Origin: Tamilnaduibacter salinus
GTDB lineage: Bacteria; Pseudomonadota; Gammaproteobacteria; Pseudomonadales; Oleiphilaceae
DNA length: 64,000 bases
Direction: 5' to 3'
NCBI RefSeq assembly: GCF_003096655.1
Contig: NZ_QEKQ01000004.1
Coordinates: 265,397 to 329,396 of the forward strand
Positions within the stretch are counted from its first letter, which is position 1. The number at the start of each line of letters is the position of its first letter. The translations under genes and the position numbers were made by a program. This document shows, in pieces, positions 24,384 through 34,012 of the stretch. The notes beneath the pieces are model-generated. The model was not told the DNA's origin. It made no database searches and saw nothing but the letters and a program-made list of their open reading frames with translations.

Positions 24384-26093
24384 TTAAGACCCATTGCCGC
24401 TGGTTAACCGTTTCAATTCCTCGCGTTCGGCGTCCGTGCATTCGCCGCTGGCCATCCGTCGCATCAGCGTATTGATTCGTGATCGCCGCCGGGCTTCGTT
24501 GTCCGGCTGAAGCATGTCCTGGACGGTTGCCAGGGCCTGCTCTCGAGCCGGTACGTATTCCAGTCCATCAAACAGGTGGAAAAAGCGTTGCCGGGCGCTG
24601 GCGTCCAGCGCCAATGACCGAAACAGCGCACTGCGGTCACGAATGCCCTGTTCCTGTATCCAGTCCGCCAGCGCCACGGCGTCGGCCAGGGCGCGGTCGT
24701 GCCGGGCGTGCTCCTGAACGTCGGCGGCCAGTTCCGGAGCCTCCACCAATCCAAGGCAAAGGCTGGTGGCCTTGTCCACTTTGATTTCGACCGGTTCTTC
24801 CCTGGCGGGTTCCGGGCCGTTCCCGCTTTTGGCGCGTTCCCTCGGGTCGAATCGGGAAACGCGGCGCAGCTCCTGCCACATCGCGTCACGGAGGGCGCTG
24901 TAGGGCATTTTGTTCAGCAACGGTTTTACGCGCGTGCGCAACTCGCCCCGGTGCTCGCCCAAGGTCAGGTCCAGCCCCGTGCGCTGACGATCGAACAGGA
25001 AGCGCGACAGGGGGCTGGCCGACTCAATGCGCTCACGGAATGCCTCGGCGCCCTCCCGGCGCACCAGGGTGTCCGGGTCCTCGCCCTCCGGCAGCATCAG
25101 GAACTGCAGATGCATACCATCGTTCAGCAGTTCCAGGGCATTCTCCATGGCTTTGTCGGCCGCGCGGAAGCCCGCGGTGTCGCCGTCAAAGCAGAAGACG
25201 ATGTGCCGGGCATGGCGCAGCAGCGCCTGAAGGCTGTCCGTGTTTGTGGCGGTGCCCAGCGTCGCCACCGCTTCATGAATGCCGTGCTGGGCCAGGGCGA
25301 TCACATCCATGTAGCCTTCGACGACCAGCAGTCGGTCGACCTGGCGCAGCGCCTGTCGGGCCTCGTAGAGCCCATAGATCTCGCGACTTTTGTGGAAGAC
25401 GTCGGATTCCGGCGAATTGATGTATTTCGCCTTGTCGTCGCCCAGTGTGCGCCCGCCGAACGCAACCGTTCGGCCGCGCGAGTTGCGGATCGGGAACATG
25501 ATCCGGTTGCGGAACAGGTCGCGCGGTCGTCCAAACCGGTCCGATACCGTGCCGGTCTCGATCAGTCGCTTCCCCAGATCCGGCCCGGCGGCCCGGTAGA
25601 GCGCGTCACCGTCCGGGGGTGCAAACCCGAGGCCGTAGCGATCAATCGTGGCGGCATCCAGCCCCCGTCCCTTCAGGTACTCCCGTGCATAGCCGGCATC
25701 GGAGCGCTCTAGGGCCTTGCGATAGAAACCGCCGGCGAAATCGAGCGCTTCGGTCAGCGTGCGCGCCTGCTGAATCTCCTGCTTAACGGATTCATCGTAA
25801 GGCACTTCGAGCCCGGCGCGTTTTGCCAGGTCCTCGACCGCCTCCGTAAAGCTGAGTCCGTCCATTTCCCGGAGGAAGCTGATGGCGTCCCCGTGGGCGC
25901 CACACCCAAAGCAGTGGTAAAACCCCTTGTCCGGACGAACGTTGAAGGACGGTGTTTTTTCGTCGTGGAACGGGCACCGTGCCTTATAGTTCGCCCCCGC
26001 TTTCTTGAGCTGAACGCGACCGCCGATCAGTTCCGCCAGATCAATTCGGTCCATCAGCTCTTCAATAAAGCGTTGGGGGATGAGGCCGCTCAT
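24384..26093 (-). CDS. dnaG: DNA primase
   Basis: 569 residues. A CHC2 zinc finger (CPFHDEKTPSFNV...CFGCG, residues about 40-64), an RNA-polymerase-like catalytic domain with Toprim motif (LLVVEGYMDVIALAQHG near 265) and acidic metal site (FDGDTAG near 308), and a C-terminal DnaB-binding helical domain are visible. It makes RNA primers for replication. ATG at 26093 with GGAGA upstream is preferred to the adjacent GTG. Middle gene of rpsU-dnaG-rpoD. Confidence 0.97.
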   Translation of the reverse strand: MSGLIPQRFIEELMDRIDLAELIGGRVQLKKAGANYKARCPFHDEKTPSFNVRPDKGFYHCFGCGAHGDAISFLREMDGLSFTEAVEDLAKRAGLEVPYDESVKQEIQQARTLTEALDFAGGFYRKALERSDAGYAREYLKGRGLDAATIDRYGLGFAPPDGDALYRAAGPDLGKRLIETGTVSDRFGRPRDLFRNRIMFPIRNSRGRTVAFGGRTLGDDKAKYINSPESDVFHKSREIYGLYEARQALRQVDRLLVVEGYMDVIALAQHGIHEAVATLGTATNTDSLQALLRHARHIVFCFDGDTAGFRAADKAMENALELLNDGMHLQFLMLPEGEDPDTLVRREGAEAFRERIESASPLSRFLFDRQRTGLDLTLGEHRGELRTRVKPLLNKMPYSALRDAMWQELRRVSRFDPRERAKSGNGPEPAREEPVEIKVDKATSLCLGLVEAPELAADVQEHARHDRALADAVALADWIQEQGIRDRSALFRSLALDASARQRFFHLFDGLEYVPAREQALATVQDMLQPDNEARRRSRINTLMRRMASGECTDAEREELKRLTSGNGS

Positions 26094-26117
26094 CACGTCT
26101 CCGCAGGGAACCCTGAG

Positions 26118-26152
26118 CCAAAAATGCCGCCGAAGCAGTGCTCCGGCGGCAT
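26118..26152 (-). terminator. Partial terminator between rpsU and dnaG
   Basis: ATGCCGCCG (26124-26132) pairs with CGGCGGCAT (26144-26152). In the minus direction the stem is followed by five T. A leaky terminator at this place is a known feature of the rpsU-dnaG-rpoD operon and gives far more S21 than primase. Confidence 0.8.
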
Positions 26153-26209
26153 TTTACCCTTGGCGAAAGCAATGGCGCCTTCGCCGCTGGTCAGCGCGTG
26201 CTGACGAGA

Positions 26210-26425
26210 TCAGTACATGCGCTCGAAACGGCGCTGTTCCCGCTGCAGCTTCTTGAGATGGCGCTTGACGGCCGCAGCTGCCTTGCGCTTGCGAACGGCT
26301 GTCGGCTTCTCATAGTGCTCACGACGACGCACTTCGGAAAGAACACCGGCTTTTTCGCAGGAGCGCTTGAAACGACGCAGGGCTACGTCAAACGGCTCGT
26401 TCTCTTTCACTTTAACAGAGGGCAT
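26210..26425 (-). CDS. rpsU: 30S ribosomal protein S21
   Basis: 71 residues from the ATG at 26425 ([27 protein letters not shown]), exactly the family length; the longer frame to 26473 covers the leader. The C-terminus is very basic ([21 protein letters not shown]). First gene of the rpsU-dnaG-rpoD operon. Confidence 0.97.
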   Translation of the reverse strand: MPSVKVKENEPFDVALRRFKRSCEKAGVLSEVRRREHYEKPTAVRKRKAAAAVKRHLKKLQREQRRFERMY

Positions 26426-26652
26426 TCGGCAATCACCTACCTTTGATGTCTGGTAAACAATCCTGTTCGCCACCGTCGGTTTGCGGTGACTTGCGATGAC
26501 CGTCTGTGGCTGTTGATGTCTAAAAAACAGCCAGTCGGCGGTTTAAGGGTGTGGGACTATATCTTCTCGCCCAGCGCTTGTAAAGTTCCGGGGCCGGTTT
26601 TCCCCGGCGGGCCATCTGTCGATGGCGTTTCAGCGGTATTTGTGGAGAGACT

Positions 26653-27519
26653 ATGAATTTCAAACATCTGCACTATTTCTGGGTGGTGGCCCGGGAGGGC
26701 TCCGTTGCCCGGGCCAGTGAATGCCTTCACCTTGCGCCTCAGACGTTGAGTGGACAGGTCGCCAGCCTGGAGTCGTCGCTGGGTGTTCAGCTGTTTGTCA
26801 GACGGGGGCGCTCGTTGCAGTTGACTGATCGTGGCCATGGTGTGTTCCGCTACGCCGATGCCATGTTTCAGACGGCGATGCAGCTGGAAAACTACCTGTC
26901 CCAGAAGAATGAGACGCAGTCACTGGAGCTGAATATCGGCATTTCAGCGTCCATTCACAAGCTGCTGGCCTACCGGCTGATTGCGCCGGCCCTGGAAGCC
27001 GCGGTTCCGCTCACGCTGAAATGCCGCACCGGCACACCGGCCGACCTGATACGCGCCCTGCGGGGGCGGGAGCTCCAGGTGGTGCTCACCGATCGGGTCC
27101 CGCCCGCGGACGATGAGTTCCGCTGGCATCTTCACCCTGTCGGCAGTACCTCGATCAGTCTTTTTGCCGAACCGACACTGGCGGCCGGTTTGAAAGAGGG
27201 GTTTCCCCAGAGCCTGGATGGTGTTCCGTTTCTCGCGAATGCCCTGGAGGCGCCGTACTATCAGTCCCTGATGGAGTGGCTGCAGCATCATGGTGTGGTG
27301 GTCCGGGAGGCCGCCGAGATTGACGACAGCGCACTCATCAAGGTGTTTGGCCGGTCTGGGCTCGGGGTCTTTGCCGCGCCGACGGTGATTGCCGATGAGG
27401 TTTGCCGCCAGTACGAGGTTGATGTGGTAGGCCGGGTTGATGCCGTCGAAGATCAGCTCTATGCGATTACCCGGCTTAACGGGTTGCAGCATCCGGGAGT
27501 TGCCGCCATCTGTGGCTGA
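26653..27519 (+). CDS. nhaR: LysR-family regulator, NhaR type
   Basis: 288 residues. The N-terminal helix-turn-helix (MNFKHLHYFWVVAREGSVARASECLHLAPQ split over residues 1-30, then TLSGQVASLE) has the HLHYFW signature of NhaR, followed by a LysR substrate-binding domain. NhaR activates genes for sodium/proton antiport in other bacteria. The C-terminus (LNGLQHPGVAAICG) is about ten residues shorter than usual. No nhaA is in the window. It lies between rpsU and tsaD, which are neighbours in many relatives. Confidence 0.8.
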   Translation: MNFKHLHYFWVVAREGSVARASECLHLAPQTLSGQVASLESSLGVQLFVRRGRSLQLTDRGHGVFRYADAMFQTAMQLENYLSQKNETQSLELNIGISASIHKLLAYRLIAPALEAAVPLTLKCRTGTPADLIRALRGRELQVVLTDRVPPADDEFRWHLHPVGSTSISLFAEPTLAAGLKEGFPQSLDGVPFLANALEAPYYQSLMEWLQHHGVVVREAAEIDDSALIKVFGRSGLGVFAAPTVIADEVCRQYEVDVVGRVDAVEDQLYAITRLNGLQHPGVAAICG

Positions 27520-27550
27520 CCTGAAAAATCGTAAAATTCGAACAAAAAAA

Positions 27551-27571
27551 CGATAAAAACTGATTTTATCG
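27551..27571. other. AT-rich palindrome after nhaR
   Basis: CGATAAAA (27551-27558) and TTTTATCG (27564-27571) form an inverted repeat with a 5-nt loop, between nhaR and the small gene at 27631. It may be a weak terminator of nhaR or a protein-binding site for the following gene. Confidence 0.45.
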
Positions 27572-27630
27572 ACGGTGCATTTCGGCGATGCTGTCTCTGA
27601 GGTCAGCAATGCAGTAAAGGAGGGCATCCC

Positions 27631-27960
27631 ATGAAGACGATCCACAAATACGGCCTGGAACTGTCCGGCGATCCAGTCGCCCTGGCATTGAAAGAAGGTT
27701 CGCGCGTCGTGCGCTGCGAGTACATTGTGGCTGAGAAGCGCGTCTGCCTCTGGGTTGAGGTGCCTCTGAAAGTGGATATCCCTGAGACGACCAGTACGTT
27801 CTGTGTCGTCCGCTCGGGGGAGCCCATCGCCGACTCCTATCAGTATGTTGACACGGCGGTGGACCCGTTTGGTCCGGAGGCGTACCACGTTTTCCAGTTG
27901 ACTCAGGAGCAGCCGGGCGACTCCGCTGACGCATCGCGTTCCTGGATTCACGCCGCATGA
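27631..27960 (+). CDS. Small uncharacterised protein (DUF7352-like)
   Basis: 109 residues with a good ribosome site (AAAGGAGGG, 4-5 nt before ATG). The pattern [11 protein letters not shown] ... RVCLWVEV ... [10 protein letters not shown] ... YVDTAV ... YHVFQ resembles a small family common in phages and plasmids and of unknown function, usually about 90-100 residues. The last 15 residues are poorly conserved. No membrane segment or signal peptide. Its presence between nhaR and tsaD suggests acquisition. Confidence 0.6.
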   Translation: MKTIHKYGLELSGDPVALALKEGSRVVRCEYIVAEKRVCLWVEVPLKVDIPETTSTFCVVRSGEPIADSYQYVDTAVDPFGPEAYHVFQLTQEQPGDSADASRSWIHAA

Positions 27961-27972
27961 ACCATGGCCCGG

Positions 27973-28017
27973 CGTCCCGCCTGGTTCGGTCGGTGACCGA
28001 CTGAACCAGGCGGGACG
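27973..28017. terminator. Long near-perfect hairpin upstream of tsaD
   Basis: CGTCCCGCCTGGTTC (27973-27987) pairs fully with GAACCAGGCGGGACG (28003-28017), and the inside pairs further (GTCGG/CCGAC), leaving only a single mismatch and a 3-nt loop. No T tract follows on either strand. It separates the small gene from tsaD and probably acts as a terminator or mRNA end stabiliser. Confidence 0.6.
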
Positions 28018-28117
28018 TCAGGGGCGGTCGCCACGCCACCACTCTTCGATTCCCACCATCAGAGACTCCTCGGATTTTGCTATCATTGGGGACTTACCCA
28101 TCCGCGGAGTCACCCCG

Positions 28118-29146
28118 ATGCGAGTTCTCGGCATTGAAACGTCGTGCGACGAGACCGGTGTTGCCCTCTACGACAGTGAGCAGGGCCTTCTTGCCCATGC
28201 GCTATACAGTCAGGTCGGCATGCATGCCGATTACGGGGGCGTGGTGCCGGAGCTAGCGTCTCGGGATCATGTCCGCAAACTGTTGCCGTTATGCGATCAG
28301 GTGCTGGCGGAGGCCGGGTGTTCGCGCGCGGATCTGGAGGCGATTGCCTACACGGCCGGTCCCGGCCTGATCGGTGCGCTGATGGTTGGCGGCTCTGTCG
28401 CTCATGCCATGGGCCTGGCGTTCGACTGTCCGGTGCTGGGCGTCCACCACATGGAGGGGCATCTGCTGGCCCCCATGCTGGAAGAGCATCCACCCGCTTT
28501 CCCGTTTGTCGCGTTGTTGGTGTCGGGGGGGCACACCCAGTTGGTGCGCGTCTCCGGTATCGGTGAGTACGAGCTGCTGGGTGACTCAGTGGATGATGCC
28601 GCCGGTGAAGCGTTCGACAAGGCGGCGAAAATGCTCGGATTGCCCTACCCGGGTGGGCCGCAGGTGTCGGCACTGGCCGAAAAAGGCATCGATGGCCGGT
28701 TCCGGTTTCCCCGTCCGATGACAGACCGCCCCGGGCTGGCGTTCAGCTTCAGCGGCCTGAAAACCTATACCCGCAATACCATTGAGGCACTGCGGGAGCA
28801 GGGCGATCTCGACGAACAGGCGAAAGCCGATGTGGCCCGGGCGTTTGAGGCCGCCGTCGTCGATACGTTAACCATCAAATGCCGTCGTGCGCTCAAGGCG
28901 GCGGACTGTCACCGGCTGGTGATCGCCGGCGGCGTCAGCGCCAACAAGCGCCTGCGGGAAGCGCTTGAAACCATGGCTGACAAGCAGCGCGCTGAGGTGT
29001 TCTATGCGCGACCGGAGTTCTGCACCGACAATGGGGCAATGATCGCTTATGCTGGGTGTCAGCGGCTTCTTGCGGGGCAGCACGACGAGTCCGGCATTGT
29101 CGCGACACCCCGCTGGCCGCTGGATTCTTTGGCGCCAATCCCGTGA
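28118..29146 (+). CDS. tsaD: tRNA N6-adenosine threonylcarbamoyltransferase
   Basis: 342 residues, the usual length. The ASKHA-fold motifs are intact: [16 protein letters not shown] at the start, metal ligands H111 and H115 in [14 protein letters not shown] near 137 and [10 protein letters not shown] near 272. It completes the t6A37 modification of ANN-decoding tRNAs with TsaB, TsaC and TsaE. Downstream folB starts 41 nt after its stop. Confidence 0.97.
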   Translation: MRVLGIETSCDETGVALYDSEQGLLAHALYSQVGMHADYGGVVPELASRDHVRKLLPLCDQVLAEAGCSRADLEAIAYTAGPGLIGALMVGGSVAHAMGLAFDCPVLGVHHMEGHLLAPMLEEHPPAFPFVALLVSGGHTQLVRVSGIGEYELLGDSVDDAAGEAFDKAAKMLGLPYPGGPQVSALAEKGIDGRFRFPRPMTDRPGLAFSFSGLKTYTRNTIEALREQGDLDEQAKADVARAFEAAVVDTLTIKCRRALKAADCHRLVIAGGVSANKRLREALETMADKQRAEVFYARPEFCTDNGAMIAYAGCQRLLAGQHDESGIVATPRWPLDSLAPIP

Positions 29147-29187
29147 AGCGCGGCTGGTTGCCGCCTCCCGATGAGCAGGAAGACATT

Positions 29188-29547
29188 GTGTCAGACCGAG
29201 TATTGATCGAAGGCCTGGCCGTGGATGCGGTGATCGGCGTCTACGACTGGGAGCGTGAGATTCAGCAGCGTCTGGAGCTGGACCTGACGCTTGCGTGGGA
29301 CAACCGCACGCCGGGGCACAGCGACCGGGTGGACGATGCGCTGGACTACGCGGCGGTGACGGCAACGGTTCGCGACTGGTTCGCCGACAATCAGCCCGAA
29401 TTGCTGGAGGCGGCGGGTGAAGCCCTGGCAGCCCTGATTCGGGATCGTTTCGGCGTCCAGGGAGTGCGGCTGGTGATCCGCAAACCGGGAATCCTGCCCG
29501 GGGTCCGCAACGTCGGCGTTGTCATTGAGCGTGGGAGCCTGGCGTGA
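29188..29547 (+). CDS. folB: Dihydroneopterin aldolase
   Basis: 119 residues from the GTG at 29188, with AGGA about 8 nt upstream; the longer frame inside the end of tsaD is rejected. The sequence DRVLIEGLAVDAVIGVYDWER and the later VRLVIRKPGILPG are family hallmarks. It converts dihydroneopterin to hydroxymethyl-dihydropterin in folate synthesis. Its stop overlaps the next start (GTGA), coupling it to a folK paralogue, the next enzyme in the pathway. Confidence 0.93.
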   Translation: MSDRVLIEGLAVDAVIGVYDWEREIQQRLELDLTLAWDNRTPGHSDRVDDALDYAAVTATVRDWFADNQPELLEAAGEALAALIRDRFGVQGVRLVIRKPGILPGVRNVGVVIERGSLA

Positions 29548-30101
29548 CGGGGTCGGTCACGGTCTATATCGGCCTGGGAAGTAACCGGGATCGGGAGCGT
29601 CACATCCGGGCGGGTCTGGAGGCCCTGTCGGACCGTTTCGGCCCTCTGCGGATTTCGACCGTCTATGAAAGCCGGGCTGTCGGGTTCGATGGCACCAATT
29701 TCCTCAACCTTGTCGTGGGCTTTCAGACCCCCGACAGCGTGGCCACGCTGTCCCATTTCCTCAAAGACGTTGAGTTCGCGAATGGCCGGGCGCCGGATGC
29801 GGCCAAGTTCAGCCCGCGCTCGCTGGATCTGGACCTGCTGACGCACGGTGATACGGCCGGCACGGTGGCCGGTGTCGCGCTGCCCCGCGCCGAAATCCTC
29901 GAGAACGCCTTCGTGCTGCGCCCGCTTGCCGAACTGGCGCCGGACGACCACCACCCGGTCGATGGTCGCAGCTATCGGGAACTCTGGGCGGCCTACGACC
30001 GGGGTCAGGCACTGTGGCCCGTGTCGTTTACCTGGCGGGGCGAGTTGATTTCGCAGGGAGAATCGTTCGCCACGGAAACACACGGAAAGCACGGACATTG
30101 A
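29544..30101 (+). CDS. folK: HPPK-family protein, FolK paralogue 1
   Basis: 185 residues from a GTG that overlaps the folB stop. It begins VTVYIGLGSNRDRERHI and has the signature FSPRSLDLDLLTHGD near residue 95. Compared with the second copy at 33509-34012, Ser replaces Gly before the PR of the signature. The last 8-9 residues (ATETHGKHGH) are encoded by the repeat-like ACGGAAACACACGGAAAGC element, so the natural stop has probably been displaced. Likely role: diphosphokinase acting on hydroxymethyl-dihydropterin; which copy is the main enzyme is unknown. Confidence 0.8.
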   Translation: MTGSVTVYIGLGSNRDRERHIRAGLEALSDRFGPLRISTVYESRAVGFDGTNFLNLVVGFQTPDSVATLSHFLKDVEFANGRAPDAAKFSPRSLDLDLLTHGDTAGTVAGVALPRAEILENAFVLRPLAELAPDDHHPVDGRSYRELWAAYDRGQALWPVSFTWRGELISQGESFATETHGKHGH

Positions 30102-30145
30102 AAAGAAGCGACTGACTGTTCGAATCGGTCTATCCGTGCTTTTCC
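30084..30145. terminator. Terminator region between convergent folK paralogue and pgi
   Basis: GGAAAGCACGGA (30084-30095) pairs with TCCGTGCTTTTCC (30133-30145) with one bulged base around a 37-nt loop. It lies between two convergent genes and could end transcripts from both sides. The left arm belongs to a short ACGGAAAC-type repeat. Confidence 0.5.
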
Positions 30146-30162
30146 ATGGCCATCACATGACG

Positions 30163-31827
30163 TTAATCCACATCATGCGTCTTTCGGAACAGCCTGATCA
30201 GCCCGTCGGTTGAGCTGTCGGTGGTGGTGTCGTCCTTGTCAGCGTTGAGCCGGCCGAGGATGGTTTGGCCGAGTTGTTTGCCCAGCTCCACGCCCCACTG
30301 ATCGAACGAATCCACGTCCCAGATGGCCCCCTGTGTGAAGGTCTTGTGTTCATAGAGCGCAATCAGCGCGCCGATGGTGTGCGGTGTCGCGCGATCAAAC
30401 AGCAGGGTGTTGGACGGCTTGTTGCCCGGGATGGCCTTGTGCGGGGCGAGTCGGGTGGCCTCGTCTTCGCTGTGCCCCTTATCGAGCAGTTCCTGGTACG
30501 CCTCATCGCGGGTTTTACCTCGCATCAGCGCCTGCGCCTGACTGAGGCAGTTGGCGAACAGAATGGCGTGGTGCTGTCCCACGGGGTTGTGGGTGTGCAG
30601 GGGCATGATGAAGTCTGCGGGGGAAAGCCGCGTGCCCTGATGCAGGAGCTGGTGATAGGCATGCTGTCCGTTGGCCCCGGCGCCACCCCAGATGATCGGT
30701 CCGGTTTCCCAGTCCACCGGCTCACCACCGCGGCGAACACACTTGCCGTTGCTTTCCATGTCGAGCTGCATGAGATGCGCCGGCAGTCCGCGCAGGTAAT
30801 GGTCGTACGGAAGAACGGCGTGGGCGTCGGCATCCCAGAAGTTGCCGTACCAGATGCCCAGCAGCGCCATGATGACCGGCATGTTCTCTTCCAGTGGCGC
30901 TTCACGGAAGTGACGGTCCATGGCGTGGGCGCCTGCCAGCAGGCCCCGGAAGTTCTCCATCCCAATGGTCAGCGCGGTGGGCAGGCCGATGGCGGACCAC
31001 AGTGAGTACCGTCCGCCGACCCAGTCCCACATGGGGAAGATGTTGTCCCGCGTGATGCCGAAGTCGATGGCCTCGGCCTCATTGGCGGTCACCGCCACGA
31101 AGTGCTTGGCGATCCGGTCTTCCGAGCCGCCGTTGTGGAGAAACCACTCCCGGGCGATGCGGGTGTTCTCCAGGGTTTCCTGCGTCCGGAAGGATTTGGA
31201 CTGTATCAGGAACAGCGTGGTTTCGGGATTGATATGGCGCAGCACCTCGGTGATGTGACTACCATCGATGTTCGCCACGTAGTGGCAGTTCAGCTGCCCA
31301 TGCCAGTAGGGCTTGAGCGCGGCGGACACCAGTTTTGGGCCCAGAAAGGACCCGCCAATGCCGATGCTGACCACGTCCGTGAACGGCTTGTTGCTGAAGC
31401 CGCGCCACTGGGTGCTGCGCACGCGCCAGACGAATTCCTCCATCCGTTTCAGGGTCTGGCGGACCTCCGGCATGATGTCGGTGCCGTCCACCTCGACTGG
31501 CCCGTCGCCAAGGTTGCGCAGAGCGGTATGCAGGGCAGGCCGGTCCTCGGTGTTGTTAACGTGCTCGCCCTTGAAGAGCGCCTCGATCTGCTCCGGCAGG
31601 TGGCGGGCCCGGGCCAGTGCCATCAGGTGCCCGAGAGTCTCCTGCGTGATCCGGTTCTTTGAGTAATCCAGCGACAGTCCGGCGGCCTCCACGAAATAAC
31701 GTTGGAAGCGGTCTGGGTCCTGATCGAACAGATCCCGCATGTGAACCGAATCCATCGCACTGCGGTGGTCCTTCAGGGCTTGCCATTCCGTTTGATCGAT
31801 GAGCGGCTTGGTGGGCATGTCGGCCAT
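30163..31827 (-). CDS. pgi: Glucose-6-phosphate isomerase
   Basis: 554 residues with the standard motifs: [18 protein letters not shown] near 150, the [11 protein letters not shown] signature near 267 and the catalytic region [21 protein letters not shown] near 380. It interconverts glucose-6-phosphate and fructose-6-phosphate. It follows panC by 3 nt. In Pseudomonas panD lies between panC and pgi; it is absent here. Confidence 0.97.
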   Translation of the reverse strand: MADMPTKPLIDQTEWQALKDHRSAMDSVHMRDLFDQDPDRFQRYFVEAAGLSLDYSKNRITQETLGHLMALARARHLPEQIEALFKGEHVNNTEDRPALHTALRNLGDGPVEVDGTDIMPEVRQTLKRMEEFVWRVRSTQWRGFSNKPFTDVVSIGIGGSFLGPKLVSAALKPYWHGQLNCHYVANIDGSHITEVLRHINPETTLFLIQSKSFRTQETLENTRIAREWFLHNGGSEDRIAKHFVAVTANEAEAIDFGITRDNIFPMWDWVGGRYSLWSAIGLPTALTIGMENFRGLLAGAHAMDRHFREAPLEENMPVIMALLGIWYGNFWDADAHAVLPYDHYLRGLPAHLMQLDMESNGKCVRRGGEPVDWETGPIIWGGAGANGQHAYHQLLHQGTRLSPADFIMPLHTHNPVGQHHAILFANCLSQAQALMRGKTRDEAYQELLDKGHSEDEATRLAPHKAIPGNKPSNTLLFDRATPHTIGALIALYEHKTFTQGAIWDVDSFDQWGVELGKQLGQTILGRLNADKDDTTTDSSTDGLIRLFRKTHDVD

Positions 31828-31830
31828 TCC

Positions 31831-32679
31831 TTAGCGGGAGACGGAAACGTTGTCGATCAGGCGGGTGTCGCCGAGAAAGGCGGCCGCCAGGATGGTGAGT
31901 TGACGATCATCCGGTGTTGCGGGTTCCAGGTTGAGACTGTTCACAATGTTAACGTAGTCTGGACAGAAACCGGCCTGGGTCAGCGCTTCCCGGGCCGCCC
32001 TCTCCAGAGCGGCGAAATCCTTGCTGCCATCCCCCAGTGCCTGCGCCGTCTGAAGCAGTGTCTGGTAGAGCGCGGGGGCGGTGGCCCGCTCCGATTCCGA
32101 CAGGTAGCCGTTGCGCGAACTCATGGCAAGGCCATCCGACTCCCGGGTGGTGGCCACACCGATCACCTCGACCGGGAGGAACAGATCCCGTGTCAGCTTG
32201 CGGATGACCGCGAGCTGCTGAAAGTCCTTTTCGCCGAAGACCGCCACATGGGGCTGCACCATGTTGAACAGCATGGTCACGACCGTTGACACGCCGTCGA
32301 AATGGCCCGGCCGGCTCGCGCCGCAATGGCCTTCACTGACTCCGGGCACGGAAACGCTGGTCTGGTTGTCCAGCCCGTTCGGGTAGACCTCGTGGACGTT
32401 GGGGGCAAACACAATGTGGTTGCCGTTCGCGGCCAGTTTCTCCTGATCGTCCGGGAGCGTCCGCGGGTACTGGGCCAGATCCTCGTTCGGGCCGAACTGC
32501 ATGGGATTGACGAAGATGCTGGTGACCACCGTGTCGCCCAGTTCGGTGGCCCGTCGGACCAGCGCGAGATGCCCTTCATGGAGATTGCCCATGGTGGGCA
32601 CCAGGGCAATCCGGCGGCCTTGATCCCGCTCGTCGCCCAGTTGTTGTCGCAGTTCCTGAACGGTGTGAATGGTCTTCAT
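31831..32679 (-). CDS. panC: Pantothenate synthetase
   Basis: 282 residues, typical length. Motifs: [18 protein letters not shown] near residue 28 (ATP-binding HxGH type), [32 protein letters not shown] near 150 and MSSRNGYLS near 187. It joins pantoate and beta-alanine. Its ATG overlaps the panB stop by 4 nt. Confidence 0.97.
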   Translation of the reverse strand: MKTIHTVQELRQQLGDERDQGRRIALVPTMGNLHEGHLALVRRATELGDTVVTSIFVNPMQFGPNEDLAQYPRTLPDDQEKLAANGNHIVFAPNVHEVYPNGLDNQTSVSVPGVSEGHCGASRPGHFDGVSTVVTMLFNMVQPHVAVFGEKDFQQLAVIRKLTRDLFLPVEVIGVATTRESDGLAMSSRNGYLSESERATAPALYQTLLQTAQALGDGSKDFAALERAAREALTQAGFCPDYVNIVNSLNLEPATPDDRQLTILAAAFLGDTRLIDNVSVSR

Positions 32680-33470
32680 GACTGAAATGTGTGCTCGTCG
32701 GCCGGGAAGTGGCGTTCGCGGACGGCTGCCCCATAGGCTTCAAACGCCTCCTGGATCGAGCCGTTTTCCGCCAGGAAGTTCTTGACGAAGCGGGGCGGCT
32801 TGCCGGGACTGATGCCCAGCATATCGTGCATGACCAGGACCTGGCCGTCAGTGTCCGGGCCGGCGCCAATGCCAACCACTGGCGCGGAGACGGCCTCAGT
32901 GATGCGCTTGGCCAACGGTGCCGGAACGCATTCCAGAACGAACAGGTCGGCGCCGGCCTCATCCAGCTGCTTGGCGTGTGCCACCATCTGGTCGGCCTGT
33001 TCATCGCCGCGACCCTGGACGCGGAAACCGCCGAATTTGTTGACGAACTGGGGGGTCAGGCCCAGGTGGGCGCAGACCGGCACGGCACGGTTGGCAAGTC
33101 GGGCGATGGTATCGGCCATCCAGTCCGTGCCTTCCAGCTTCACCATGTGCGCGCCCGCGCGCATCAGGCGTGCGGCGTTATCCATGGCGTTTTCCGGTGT
33201 GCCGTAACTCATGAAGGGCATGTCGGCGATCACGAACGCGCCCTGGTTGCCACGGGCCACCGAGGCTGTGTGATAGACCATGTCGTCGATGGTGACCGGC
33301 AGGGTGCTGTCGTGCCCCTGGAGGACATTGCCGAGGGAGTCCCCAATCAGCATGGTTTCGATGCCGGCGTCGCTGATGGCCCGTGCAAAGGTGGCATCGT
33401 AGGCGGTGAGCATAGCGAACTTCTCGCCGTTCTGCTTACGCTCCCGGAGGGTCTTGATGGTTACGGCCAT
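32676..33470 (-). CDS. panB: 3-methyl-2-oxobutanoate hydroxymethyltransferase
   Basis: 264 residues. Motifs: [30 protein letters not shown] near the start (read in two blocks), [11 protein letters not shown] near 83, [10 protein letters not shown] near 137 and the C-terminal [19 protein letters not shown]. First step of pantoate synthesis. Translationally coupled to panC and 38 nt downstream of folK. Confidence 0.97.
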   Translation of the reverse strand: MAVTIKTLRERKQNGEKFAMLTAYDATFARAISDAGIETMLIGDSLGNVLQGHDSTLPVTIDDMVYHTASVARGNQGAFVIADMPFMSYGTPENAMDNAARLMRAGAHMVKLEGTDWMADTIARLANRAVPVCAHLGLTPQFVNKFGGFRVQGRGDEQADQMVAHAKQLDEAGADLFVLECVPAPLAKRITEAVSAPVVGIGAGPDTDGQVLVMHDMLGISPGKPPRFVKNFLAENGSIQEAFEAYGAAVRERHFPADEHTFQS

Positions 33471-33508
33471 GGAGAATACCTGTTCAGAGTGATCAAGGCT
33501 TTTCTAGC

Positions 33509-34012
33509 CTAATCAGGCGTCCCCGGGCTGGCAAGTCGGCGCAGGTGGTTGTCGGGGCAGCGATCGCGAAGATTCCGGATGGCCGTGCCGTCCGGCAGGG
33601 TCAGGTCGCGATCAATATCCAGCAGTGGCTGGAGCACAAAATCCCGGTTGGGCAGCTCGGCGTGGGGCACGGTCAGGCGATCAGTACGGATGCATTGATC
33701 GCCAAACAGGAGCAGATCCAGGTCCAGTGTTCGTGGCCCCCAGTGCTCGAGGCGCTCGCGGGCGTGGTCCTGTTCGATCGACTGGAGCCGGTCCAGAAGC
33801 GCTTCGGCGGACAGGCGCGTCTCCAGCGCGGCGGCACCATTGACGAAGTCGGGCTGATCCTGAGGGCCGACGGGACGACTGGCGTAGAAAGGCGATTGCG
33901 CGATCAGGTGCGTCTCGGGGAGGCTGGCCAGCGCCGCCATGGCGCCGGCCAGCTGCATCAGCGGATCGGCCAGGTTGCTGCCAAGACCGACGTAGGCCGT
34001 TACGGTCGTCAC
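33509..34012 (-). CDS. folK: 2-amino-4-hydroxy-6-hydroxymethyldihydropteridine diphosphokinase (FolK copy 2)
   Basis: 167 residues, the standard length. It begins VTAYVGLGSNLADPLMQL and carries the canonical signature HWGPRTLDLDLLLFGD near residue 90, then VPHAELPNRDFVLQPL. It is the copy in the conserved pcnB-folK-panB-panC order and so the likely main enzyme. Its start overlaps the pcnB stop by 4 nt. Confidence 0.96.
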   Translation of the reverse strand: MTTVTAYVGLGSNLADPLMQLAGAMAALASLPETHLIAQSPFYASRPVGPQDQPDFVNGAAALETRLSAEALLDRLQSIEQDHARERLEHWGPRTLDLDLLLFGDQCIRTDRLTVPHAELPNRDFVLQPLLDIDRDLTLPDGTAIRNLRDRCPDNHLRRLASPGTPD

